Below the pieces are notes generated by a model. It worked only from the letters and a program-made list of their open reading frames with translations, did no database searches and had not been told where the DNA came from. The position numbers were made by a program, and so were the translations under genes. 64,000 bases of DNA from Gaeumannomyces sp. JS-464 (Eukaryota; Ascomycota; Sordariomycetes; Magnaporthales; Magnaporthaceae), in NCBI GenBank assembly GCA_002197995.1, contig NGZR01000009.1, forward strand, positions 62,001 to 126,000. Direction: 5' to 3'. The first letter of the stretch is position 1; the number at the start of each line of letters is the position of its first letter. Shown here in pieces: positions 1 through 10,451 of the stretch.

Positions 1-2
1 CT

Positions 3-2698
3 GTCCGGAGTAGGCTTCAAAGCAAAGTGGACGCGTCTCTAGCGGCTGCGAGCCCCCTTCGATCTACAGCTCGCAAGGGTTCCGAGGTCATTGATCTTAC
101 CGGCATGGAGAGCGACGCCAAGCCCGCCACCAATAACAGCATTTTGCGCCAGGGTCCACGGCGCCGCCTCTTCCCCCATGCGACAGACAGGGCACACAAA
201 ACCGTCCAGGCAGTAGGCAGAGCGCCCTCAGCCAGGCCGTCGAAACCGTCCATCTCTACCGCGCCCGCCAGGATGGGCAATTCCTGGTCGAAGCCGGCGG
301 CAGAGGCGGCCGGTCCAGCATCCTGCGTTTCGAATTCGTCGACAGACGAATGGAGCCTGCCGTCATCCCCCATAGAGAGGCTCGTGGCCAGCCGTCAGGC
401 AGCTGCCGATACATCTGCAAACCACCGAGAAGTCGTGCATGCTGAGCGAGTCCCACCTGCGCCTGCTCCCGATGGGGCCAAGCCTGGGCCAGCTCGCTCT
501 GGGGTTAAGCCGGCGCCAAGCCCCGGCGCGGGCGCCCTTGTCATTGATCTGACGGCTGATGCGTCCTCTAGCGACGACGAGAGCGGCCACAGCCAGCCTG
601 GGACCTCTCGCCACGGGACTTCGGTTGCGCCGCCACCGCAGGCGCCGCCCATTCCGTCTGGTCCAGTCGACTCGCCACCGCGGCCGCGCATGCCCGGAGT
701 GCGATGGAGTGGCTTTCCAGGTCTTGGGGTCCACAGGGAGATTCCATCTCCAGCCATATCCATCGGCTCCTCCGTCATCTCAGTAGCTGGTGGTTCTCGG
801 TACTCGTCCAGCCCAGGCAGCGCGGAGGTTAGCACGTCTGACCAGAGGGTAGAGGCATCGGGATTGCTGAGCGAGCGTCGCTCGCCCGAGCCTTCGCCCG
901 AGGGCCGCCAATCCCCTGCCATCGACGGAGTTACCAAAGGCCCTTCCTCGTCAGCTTCGCCGCGACTTGCACAGCCCCATGCACAGTCATCACCACCTCG
1001 ACTGTCCTTCTCGCAGATCTCCAGCACTGAGACAGCACCGACAACGCCTCCCCGGAAAATGCCCAAGGTGAAGCAAGAGCTGCTCGAGGAGGACGAGGAG
1101 ACCAAGGAGACACAGTCCGAGCCTGTCAGAAATGGCGACTCGAAGAATGGATCGCAGAAGTCCAAAGGCAGCCTCGAACTCGTTCAGGAGTCTCCAGCAC
1201 CGTCAACGCCGGCAGCAGTCATCTCGTCTGCTATCAAACGGAGCGCGCGCACTCCAGAAAAGAGAAAGGAGCAGGCCCAGCTCCTCGAAATGGTTGAGCT
1301 GTACGACTCGGCCAGCAGCGATAGTGAAGACGAGAGGCGACACAAAGCTGAGCTCGTCGGCGGCACCAGGTACGTGGTGGACGAATCCGCGTGGGCGACT
1401 TCAGCGAAGCAGGCCAAGCGCACGGGGGTCCCGCCCATCATCCCGACCAGGCTGCCCCCGCCGATGCCGCCCAAGGTGACCGAGAAGGACCTGCTGCGAC
1501 TGGGCAAACAAGCCGGGGTCAAAATCTCATGGCTCTCGAACGTGATCGGCAAGAAGTCCAGGAAGCTGGAAGCCGACCCGATGTGATCACCATCGGATCC
1601 GGGTGCAGGCACCGCCCCGAGGTAGATGGTGTGGGAAACCTGAGCGCAGATTTGTGGCAGGACCGCGAGAGGAAGCGGAGACTCCAGGAGAGCCACGAAC
1701 GTCGCAAGAAGCGCCAAGCCGCCGTGAGCGAGCTTCTCGACTCCCTATACCTGATGCTCGACGCTGCCGAGCCGGACGACCTTGCACCTACAGCCTCTCT
1801 CAAGAGCCGATCGAACAAAGCTGGCCAGCCGACCGTAGGGTCCGATTCTGAGAAAGGAGAAACTGCCAACACTGTCTCTGCTCCGGAAAGCAGCACCAAG
1901 AGGCGCCGCAACGGCGATGAGGCCGATGACTCGCTCGCTCCAGTGAAGAAGTCGCGCTTCGAAAAGGAGCGAGAGGATGGCATTACCGAAGGGAATCTTG
2001 CTTGTCGTGTCCGCGCAAGCACGCCAGCCCCAGACGACTGGATCAGACGTGGTCGACGCCAGGCCCTGACCATGACGTCAGCCTACGAGGGTGACGGTCG
2101 CGCCCTTCCTATTGCAAGCTCCGACAAGGGCCCGAGCAGCGAAGTTGAAGATGCCGTCGAAGAGCGCCGGGCGCGCGCCAGCACACCAGCCCCGGACGAT
2201 TGGGTTAGGCGCTGTCGACACCAAGCCCTCTCTGTGACTTCAGCCGACATGAATGCTGGTTACGCCCACAGCACTGCAAACCTCGGCGAGGCTTCGAGCA
2301 GCGGGAAGGATATCGGCTCATCCCTGGCTCCGGAATACAAGGTCGCGGAGAGAGCTGTTCATCGGACGGCGGCAGGCACGCCAGACTCGGACGATTGGGC
2401 CAGGCGCTGTCGCCGCCAGGCCTCGCCCGTGGTCACAACGAACCCGGGCGATGGCCGCGTCCTTCACAATGCGATTCCCGGCAAGCGCTCAAGCAGTAAG
2501 AAGGATGCCGGCTCATCCACGTCTCGGGCACGCAAGGCCACGGGGGGTGTCCCCGATGCCAAGGTCGACGCACAAGCCGGCAAGAAAAAAGATAAGCAAA
2601 AGGGCGTCCAACCGAAACCAACCGGCATTTCCAAAACCCAAAAGAGAAAGGCGCGCAAGCAGAGGCAGTGGGACCGGAAGATGGGGAAAACAACTTGA
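3..2698 (+). CDS. 5'-partial uncharacterised protein with VIDLT motifs and DDW repeats
   Basis: The reading frame is open to the left edge of the window, so the start lies outside it. The first part, up to about 1580, is Ser/Pro-rich low-complexity sequence. It carries two VIDLT motifs (nt 87-101 and 540-554); the second is followed by Ser and acidic residues, as in phospho-regulated SUMO-interacting motifs. The second part is in another frame and ends at 2698. It has three copies of a degenerate unit (near 2012, 2172 and 2370) with the core TPAPDDWxRRxRxQA, then a very basic Lys/Arg tail. The frames can be joined by a 119-base intron at about 1542-1660 (GTGATC donor, GGCAG acceptor), but the donor is weak and a one-base sequence error is equally possible. 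I do not recognise a family. Composition suggests a nuclear or chromatin-associated protein; that is inference. Confidence 0.6.
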
Positions 2699-3680
2699 GA
2701 GGCACCGGCGCCCGCTTGGGCCGTGCGGTCAGAAGAGGTGGAATTAGGTGATGAGGTGTCGGCCGTAAAGCGTTTGCCCACTAGGCAGGGGATACATATT
2801 TTCAGACACCCATCTCGGACGGCTAGGATCGTTTCGCGTTGTGTTCTTGGTGTTGTGTAGATGTCACAAAGTGATGGGTGTTTTTCTTCTTCTTCTTTTT
2901 CCTTTGGCAACATATTTTGCTTAGGTTCAGGGGTGCCGTCAAAACGGTACCGTTGCATTGCCTGGCAGGGGAGCTGAGCGGGCGGGGAACAGCAAGTGGA
3001 CAGGGTCCTCACGTGTTCATTCATCGCATCCGGAGTTTCCGGTGGGCTCCTCAGCCCAACTCAATGTTGATCTCCCCAAGCAGACTGCAAATTCCTCGCC
3101 TGCGCCGAACACTTCACCCAACTGACATCGTCAGTCACATCACTTCTTGCGGCGCTATTAAGGCATTTAAAAAGGTCATGATTTGTCTCGCGTTTATAAA
3201 CTCCTAAGTGATGCCAAGAAGCCCCCCAAGACGTTCCAATCCACGGCACTCTCCCCAGCCTTGCCATCCAGCCCAGCCCTCCTCTTCTGCTGTCGGGTTC
3301 TATCGCACATCTATATCTTATCTACCATCTGCTCTAGTCTGAGCCATACCCCCGAGTCCTTCTGGCTAGCTGCGTCTCCGGTGGTTCTCTTCTGAGTCGG
3401 CTAACAATAATGGATGGCATGAAAAATGCAGAGCAAAAAAAACAAAGGCCGCCGCGTGCAAAAAATCGTCAAAAGAGGGGTTAAAGCGTGTTTGAATAAG
3501 CAAGACAAGCCCCATGCAGCGGGCCTTTCCCCTTCGAGAAACCATTCGTCAACCGATGACGAACCCAACCGCTGCCAACCGATCCAAAACGAGCCTCGAT
3601 GTCGACCGATGCCAGCCTTGGGCCGGGAGCCATTTGCCAATGCGTTGACCGCGCAAATCTGGAAGTGCAACTTGGCTCCT
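2699..3680. other. Intergenic, convergent 3' regions
   Basis: This lies between the end of the partial gene and the end of the desaturase on the other strand. It holds T-rich stretches (2879-2902) and AT-rich sequence typical of fungal 3' untranslated regions. I see no convincing coding sequence or repeat. Confidence 0.6.
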
Positions 3681-5242
3681 TTACGGGGCCTGCATTTTCA
3701 TGGGCTTGGTGCCGATGCCGTTGTGGTTGCGGAAGAACAAGACACCCTTGCCCGCGCCAGTGGCCTCGGCGCTGGGCTCGACCCACTGGCACATCCGGCT
3801 GCTCTTCCAGAGAGCCGCGAGGAAGCCGAGAGGCCCGCCGGCCGTGTCGCTGCGATAGTGCTTGCCCATGACACCCTTGATGGCCTCGGTGGCCTCATCG
3901 GCGTTGTAGAACGGGATGGTGCTGACGTAGTGGTGCAGCACATGTGTCTCGATGATTCCGTGCAGCAGGTGGCGGCCGACAAACCCGAACTCGCGGTCGA
4001 TTGTGGCGGCGGCGCCCCGGACGAAGTTCCACTCGTCAGCCGTGTAGTGCGGCAGCGACGGGTCGGTGTGCTGCAGGAAGGTGATGGCGACTGTTGTTGT
4101 TCCTCTCGTTAGTCATTTTGGCACAACTAACCCGCGCGCCAGGGGAAGTCCCTTCACTTCACGCAAACGATGAGAGACAAGACGACACTTACCCAGCCAG
4201 TGGTTGACCCAGAGGTACGGGATAAAGTACCAAACCAGCATGTTCTGGAAGCCATAAGTGCGGGAAAGGTACACCAGTCCCGTGATGGCGAGGCCGATAC
4301 CGAGGTCGCTCAGCAGCACCTTGCCGGCGTCCTTGTTCTCATAGAGGGGGCTGCTGGGGTTGAAGTGGTTAACACCGCCGAAGAAGCCGTTCTTCTTGCC
4401 CTTGCCACGGCCCTCGCGCTGGCGCTCGTGGTAGTTGTGGCCCGTCACGTTGGCGATGATGTAGAGGGGCCAGCCAAAGAGCTGCTGGCCAACAAGGTGC
4501 AGGAGAGTGTACACGGGCGTCTCCTCGGTCAGCTCCGAGAGCTCGTGCACCATACGGCCGAGCCTCGTGGCGTGCTGCTCGCGAGTGCGAGGCACGAAGA
4601 CCATGTCGCGCTCCATGTGGCCCGTGGCCTTGTGGTGCTTGCTGTGAGACATCTGCCAGCTGAAGTATGGCACCAGGAGAGCGAGTGGAGGATCCAGCCG
4701 ACCAGGTTGTTGAGGGTTCTCGAGGACGAGAAGGCCTGGTGGCCACACTCATGGGCCAGAACCCAGAGGCCGGTGCCGAAGAGACCCTGGAGAACGGTGT
4801 ACAGAGCCCAGAGCCCGGCGCGGAGGGGCTTGGAGGGGATGTTCTCGGGCGTCACATAGTTGTGATAAACGTAAAAGGTCGTGGCCAGCAGGACCATGTC
4901 CCGCAGGACGTAGCTCAGACTGCGGACGGCGGAGCGCTCGAAGCAGTGCTTCGGGATGGCATCGTGGATGTCTTTGATGGTGAAGTCGGGCACCTCGAAG
5001 ACGTTGCCGTACGTGTCGAGGAGCTTGCCGTGCTGCTGGGGATCGGCAGCCTTCTTATCTGCGGGGTCGGCCGACGAGAGGGAGGAGAGCGAGGTCGACG
5101 AGGCGGAGTGGCGGGGAGAGTCGATGGGCGAGTGCAGGGCGGTGTTGGGCGCCGAGACGTCTGAGTCGGTGCTGGTGGCGGTGCGGCGCAGGACGGGGTC
5201 CTTGCCCTGCACCTTGGCCGACGTTGACCTGGTTGAAGGCAT
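3681..5242 (-). CDS. Delta-12 (oleate) fatty acid desaturase, one apparent frame break
   Basis: An ER membrane acyl-lipid desaturase of the FAD2 type, which inserts the second double bond into oleoyl chains to make linoleate. All three di-iron histidine boxes are visible: HECGH near residue 163, HSKHH near 200 and HVLHH near 399, with hydrophobic segments between them and the conserved LLVPYFSW block. The start at 5242 gives MPSTRST and a Ser/Thr-rich N-terminus. One 102-base intron (4091-4192) has a GTAAGT donor, a TGACTAACG branch point and a CAACAG acceptor. The predicted length is about 486 residues, normal for fungal members. Between about 4682 and 4692 the frame shifts by one missing base, exactly where the family motif should run on, so no intron can explain it. 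See findings. A TATA box lies upstream near 5990. Confidence 0.93.
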
Positions 5243-7849
5243 CGTGGTTGTGTTTGTGTGGTGGTGGTGGTGGTGGTGGTGGTGGGTTGTGAGGCAGTTG
5301 AGCCTGCTAGCTGGGGGCCTGCTCGAGCGGTAAGACAAAAACAGCCGAGCCAGGCAAGCAGAAAGATGCACACAGGCCGCAGCAAGTGACGGTCGCTGTC
5401 AGATGAACCTAGATCTGCAAGCAGAAATAACAAGTCCCCCCGAAATCAAGGGCAATGCAAAGACAGCAATACCCGACGAGGGTCGGTCGTGCTGGTTTCC
5501 GGTGCCAGCAGCAGAAGGACTGGGGCAGTAGGAGGGGGAGAACCAGGAACCAAATGGACTGTGTTCGACGGCGCCTCGGTCGGGGTGGCGGTGGCTTTTA
5601 TTTTATTCTCCTTCCTACTGTGTGATTTTTTATTTTTATTTTCCTGCCTCCCTTTTTGGCGTCGGGTTGCACCCCAGTGGTGGCTCGATTCGTGTCTGGA
5701 TTTGTTGGGGACGAATTGCCTCTCTGTCCCCGCCAAGGGTTGCCGTCAGGGGCTGTCGCTGGCTCAATGCCGGCTGCTGCGCTCCACAAGGATTGGCAAA
5801 ACTGGGCGGCAAGGCCGAGCCTGGGCTGGGTCCGTCTCTGTCTGCAGCAGCCGAGGTGAGCAGGGGATGAGAGGAAACCGATTTGCCGCAGGGGAAAAAA
5901 TGATCATTGATGTGCGCAATTGACTCCCGCAGCCAGCCCTGCCCGCTTGCCTTCTTACACCTTCACAATTCGGAGTGGCGGGGACTTTTATATAGGAAGA
6001 GGGACGAGGCCGCCATCAGGCCCTTCCTCCCCACCCCCTCCTGGAAGACACGACAGACAGGGGACACCCGACGGCGGCCCGGCAAAAGCCTTCACAGAGG
6101 GACAGAATTGAACACTAGACGGACGGGACCGGAACCCAAAAAGCAGCCAGACGGGGCGCCGGCCATTGGGAGCGGTGCTGGCGCATGTTGCGGGAGCCGA
6201 TCGCAGCGCCACATTGTGACAGGCCGCCTAGCCCCGACCGAGACCAGCGAGCGACACGACCGGCCAGCCAGCCACTCGGGAGCATGTGCTTACCCTGTCT
6301 GTATTCAATCGCTCGAAAGACCCTTCCTGGTTTGTGCCACCTTCCGTTCCGATGGTGCGGGTGGTGGTCAATATGGCTGATGGATGGTACCCTGACACCC
6401 TGGACACGCATCAAACAGGCTGTTGGAGGGCAGCATTTCTTGCGGTTGGACAGCAGCAATCTGGTCACTTCGTCACTCTCGACCCGTTCCATGGCTTTTT
6501 GGCCCGGGATTCCATCCACCAACTTGAAAGTTTGGTCTGGGCCAGGGGCGCGCTGCAGTCGTGATAGGGGTCCCTCCCGCCTTGGGTGCTTTTTTCCTGA
6601 CCGCCTTCCAAACTCAGAAAAGCGGGCAGATCTTCAGCAGGGCACCCCCAATCTCCATTTGTGGCCTGTCGGGTAAGAACAAACTGCCATCCAAATCCCA
6701 TCGAATTCGGGCAGCTCTTTTTCACATGCCCCTCGGCACCAGCCCAGTCTGCAACCCTTTTTCCATGCCCGTGCTCATCAGCATTTCGAATCCGTCTGAC
6801 CGGCCATCTTTCCTGTCGGCAGAAAACGGCCGGTAACACTGCCTCGTTTCCTGCGAAACCGCTGCCTGACTCACCCAGCTGCTGCATTGGGCATTGTCCC
6901 TCGAGCTACGCGTCCTGGAGTGGTTTCTTAGCAGTAGGCGGGTTCCCAGCCCAGGGATATTTTGCATGGCCACTGGTGTCCTCCGGGCCGCTTCGTCGTG
7001 ATCCCTGTCCTCTCAGTTGCGGCCCAGCGTGGGGTGGCGAGCAGGGATGACCACGTTTAGCCAGCCTGCTCGGGGTACCGTGGGGTTGGTCTCAGCTGTC
7101 TTGGATGTTCCTCAATCCACCTGGAGCCCCACGACTTTCGGGAGACGGGAAGCTTGTGAAGACAACATCACAAGGGCGCTGTTGGCCCAAACTAACAGCA
7201 GCGATCATGGCACGAGCATTACGGCGTCGCGGACCAGGCGGTAAACAAACCTCGTATGTTTGCTGCAGAGGAGTGATGCCATTGCGGGGGGTCGATGGTC
7301 AAACTCACGGCCTTTGGATCTGCGGAAGAGGGGTGTGCGTTCTTTTTTTTTTTTTCCCTTCTCTTTTTCCTCCTTCCGTCTTCGCTTACTCCCGTTCTTG
7401 TTGGGACTGGCTGCATGATTTGTTGAGGCACATCTGATTGGATGCATGTTTTACGCGGAATCCACTTGCCGAATCCGCTCCTTTTCCCCGTGAACGTCAC
7501 AGGCGGTGAGGCTCGTGGATGACAACAACGCGCCGGGGCGGCCTCATCTGGAAGGAGCTGTCGAGCTTGATGAAGCAAAATGATTGTGCTAAAGCCCGGG
7601 CCGCTACGAGAGGAACTTTTGGGGTTTTAAAAGGAAAAAGGGGGATACGAACGCCCGAGGACGAGGAAGCAAAAGAACAGAAAATCCGAAAGATGATCTG
7701 AAGGCGCTCACACTTTTACAAACTCCCAAGGGTAATAGTGTACATCGCTTCTTTTGTTTTTCTTTTCGTCGCCCTCCCGTTTTTAACATCTCCCAACGTT
7801 GCCAGTCCAAATAGGCCTCCCACAGCAGAATTCCCTTCCCGAACGGTAC
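5243..7849. other. 2.6-kb intergenic region, desaturase leader and promoter side
   Basis: This region holds the 5' leader and promoter of the desaturase. A (GTG)n/(CAC)n microsatellite occupies 5258-5285, just upstream of its start codon. Pyrimidine or purine tracts lie near 5590-5650 (A-rich on the transcribed strand) and 7340-7375. The rest, 6000-7850, contains only short open frames with no recognisable protein and looks like ordinary intergenic sequence. Confidence 0.55.
5984..5996 (-). promoter_or_regulatory. TATA box of the desaturase promoter
   Basis: On the minus strand this reads CCTATATAAAAGTCC, a strong TATA element about 745 bases upstream of the desaturase start codon. It implies a leader of roughly 0.7 kb. 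No other gene on this strand would use it. Confidence 0.45.
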
Positions 7850-9494
7850 TTACATCTTCTCACTCGCCTTTCCCTTGACCAACTTTGTGATCATCCCTTC
7901 CAACTTGCCAAGAACCCGATTCTCGGCCTTTCGGCAGCCAGCTTGAATCGCCTTGTCGAACTGCTTACGGTTTTTTGCCGTTTCCTTCTCAAGTTCGAAG
8001 TGGATGAGCTTCTTTACTGTCGCAACAAACTTCTCGGAGCCAAACAGCTCAGATATATCCTCACCCGACTCTTGTGCGTCGTCCGCGGACTTCGTGGTCC
8101 TCCTCTTTTTTTGAGGGCGCTTTTCTTCACCCTCTCGGCCCCTTTTCCTTCTCAAGAGACCCTGGTCCCCGGCCGATCTGTCGGGGACCGGTGATGAGGC
8201 AGGCCTGGCATATCCGCTGAGCGACTCCGACTCTAAGGAATAGATGGAGGCAGACTCAGACTCTGATGTTGACCCGCTCCCGTCCGTCTCGTCTTCATGA
8301 TCGGTCGTTTGCTCGTCTGCGCTCTCCCTATTGCGATTGCGGTCTTGATGGGCCTGAGGATCGCCGGCGCCGGCAGCCACGATCTCTTCAATTATGCACT
8401 TGACAGAGCCGTCGCGGACCATGCCTGGGATACAATCCAAAGTGACGCGCCCGTCCTGGATGAACATCTCCAGGGCCTTCCTTTGGTTCACTATCACCAC
8501 GCACCTGTCGATCAGTCGGTCCCTGTCGCCTTTTGGACCAGGGGAGGTTGAGCCAGCATGTTCTTCCCGGCTTTCCATTGCCGGTTGTTTATCACGTGGC
8601 GGAAGACATTAGAGACGTGCGACCAGGTCGGGAACACCCGAGACGTGTCCAACGATCGCCGCACCTCTTCCCAGAAGACCTTGTCGCGTCGGTTACTCGG
8701 GCCACGAATTAGGTTTTCGATCCAGGCATTTCCCCGGAATAGAAACTCGCGAAGAAGCCGGAGCTTGTCCTCGGTGCTAGGAGGATCGACCTGTGGATCC
8801 GCATTGATATCTGAGTGCTCTTCAGATTCGCTTGCAGAGGCAGAGTCGCTTGATTCGGCATCTTCCTCGTCTTCGTCCTCTTCCTCGTCCTCTTCTTGGT
8901 CCTCATGCTCGATGTCGCCCTGGTAGGTTGCATCCGACGATGAAAGGCTGATCGTGGGGGCGTGGTCCTTCTTCCTCTTCTCGGCTTGGAGTTGTGGCTG
9001 GACGTTTCTCCCCGGCAAGACAGATGGTCCTGCGAGTGCACGAAGGGGGATCTCACGAGGAAGCGTGGTGATTGGCACCTCCTTTCCACGGCGTTTGCCC
9101 ATTATTACGATCCCGGGATCGCCCTGCTTTTCTCGTGGAGGGCCGTGACCTCGGAGCTCACCCCGGTGCCAGACTGATGGGAATCTTGATGGAGGGCCGC
9201 GATCGCGGCGTTGCAGCTCGAGATTGTTCTCGGCCAGCAGAGAGTTGAGTTTTCGGTGGCTCTCCTCTCGCCCCGCCTGCGAAACAGCACGGGAACAAGT
9301 TGGTGAATATCTCCCATCTCATCTCAACGGCATCTCGCTCGACTTACCTTTGTTCGTGGGGTGACTTCGATTTTTTCAACGAGGGTCAGCTGCTCCGCCC
9401 GTTTGGCTCCTTCGGCGCGTTGCTGTATCGCTTTTCGGAGAGCTAATGGTGTCTCCAGCGGCTTGGCTATCTTGCCATCAGAGGGGCCTGACAT
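7850..9494 (-). CDS. Uncharacterised acidic/basic nuclear-type protein (gene A)
   Basis: The start is in an upstream exon (9348-9494, MSGPSDGK..., 49 codons). It is spliced across a clear 71-base intron (9277-9347, GTAAGT donor, TTTCGCAG acceptor) to a long second exon. Order of parts: a short N-terminal helical, probably coiled-coil segment (RKLNSLLAENNLELQRR), an Asp/Glu/Ser-rich low-complexity block, a globular helical domain with the core DKVFWEEVRRSLDTSRVFP, an Arg/Lys cluster resembling a nuclear localisation signal, and a basic helical C-terminus. Within about 8505-8580 the frame changes by one missing base. No well-formed intron fits, although a weak 119-base one (8505-8623) would. 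Predicted length is about 524 residues. I do not recognise the family. The globular domain may be related to the one in the divergent neighbour starting at 10452. Confidence 0.6.
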
Positions 9495-10451
9495 GTCCTA
9501 ATCCATTGAGCGGGAAAAAGAGGCATGTAGCAGGAGAAGATGAAACGAGCTGGAGAGGGAGACTGGGATAAGGTGGAGGAGCTGTCCTAAAAACGAGGAA
9601 ATAACCGAAGTCGGGGCACGGAAGTAGGTAGGAGAAGCTGGCCTAGGAAAATAGAGAGGCAAATATCGAAGGCCTGTCTAAATGGTAGGTACCTACCAGG
9701 TACCTAGGTAGGAGCCTACCCTGCTGATCACCCTTGGCCAGAACCGATCTGAAAGGAGTATGCTTTAAGAGTTGGCAAAAGAGAAGCAACTATTATATGC
9801 GATAAGAGAAGGGCCAAAGAAGGTTTTCGAGCCCAGCGCCTTGGGCAAGCATGGGCGCGGAGGTGGCAGCAACCTCTAGACGGTTGGTGGCGGAGGTGGA
9901 GAGGGAGGTGGTAAACTGATAGAGGGTCTGGAGACGGGTTTTATATCAGCTTCGGTGCGCCGACTCTCAGACAAATCTCAAAGAGAACTGAGGCTGGCCA
10001 ACCAGCACTCCTACCTCAACTGTGTCTACCTGGGCTCCTTCCCACTTCGACCAATTTTCCAACGCTGGCGCAAAATTTTTATCCTCGACACAAAAAAATT
10101 CCTCTTCAGCTCCAAGAGGTGCTTACGGGGGAAAAACTTACGAGGGCTTGTTTCCTCTCAAGGTCCTCTCCTTACAGCTCTCTACTCTCGCTGCTCAGTT
10201 TATGCGGCAGGCAGTTTTTTTACTTCTATCCATCCCTAGCCCGTCCACGAGGGCATACATGAATTTCCTCTCTATGCTGCCTGCTCACTAGAAAACTACC
10301 TACCTATCAACTTCCCCTCCTACTCAACCAACGGCTCCCTCCTACTCAACCAACGGCTCCCTCCTACTCAACCAACGGCTCCCTGCTACGGCCTCGACGA
10401 AGCTACCAACGCCACTTTCATCTGGCTTCTACATCGATAACTTGCCTTACG
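9495..10451. promoter_or_regulatory. Shared divergent promoter region with TACCTA palindromes
   Basis: This lies between two divergent genes. It contains a dense cluster of TAGGTACCTACC/TACCTAGGTA motifs at 9681-9720, AT-rich sequence, a further TACCTACCTA at about 10298-10307, and the 22-base tandem repeat listed separately. No coding sequence is supported in it. Confidence 0.45.
10318..10383. repeat. 22-bp tandem repeat, three perfect copies
   Basis: The unit TCCTACTCAACCAACGGCTC plus CC occurs three times head to tail (10318-10339, 10340-10361, 10362-10383). It ends 68 bases before the proposed start codon of the downstream gene. The unit length is not a multiple of three, so it is unlikely to be coding; it is probably 5' leader sequence. 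Confidence 0.9.

Noticed and set aside
4671..4700. An intron explaining the desaturase frame change
   Set aside because: Family residues are contiguous through the break, leaving no room for an intron.
8505..8623. A 119-base intron explaining the frame change in gene A
   Set aside because: The acceptor and branch are fair but the donor (GTCGCA) is weak and the spliced-out part looks protein-like. A one-base error is preferred, not proven.
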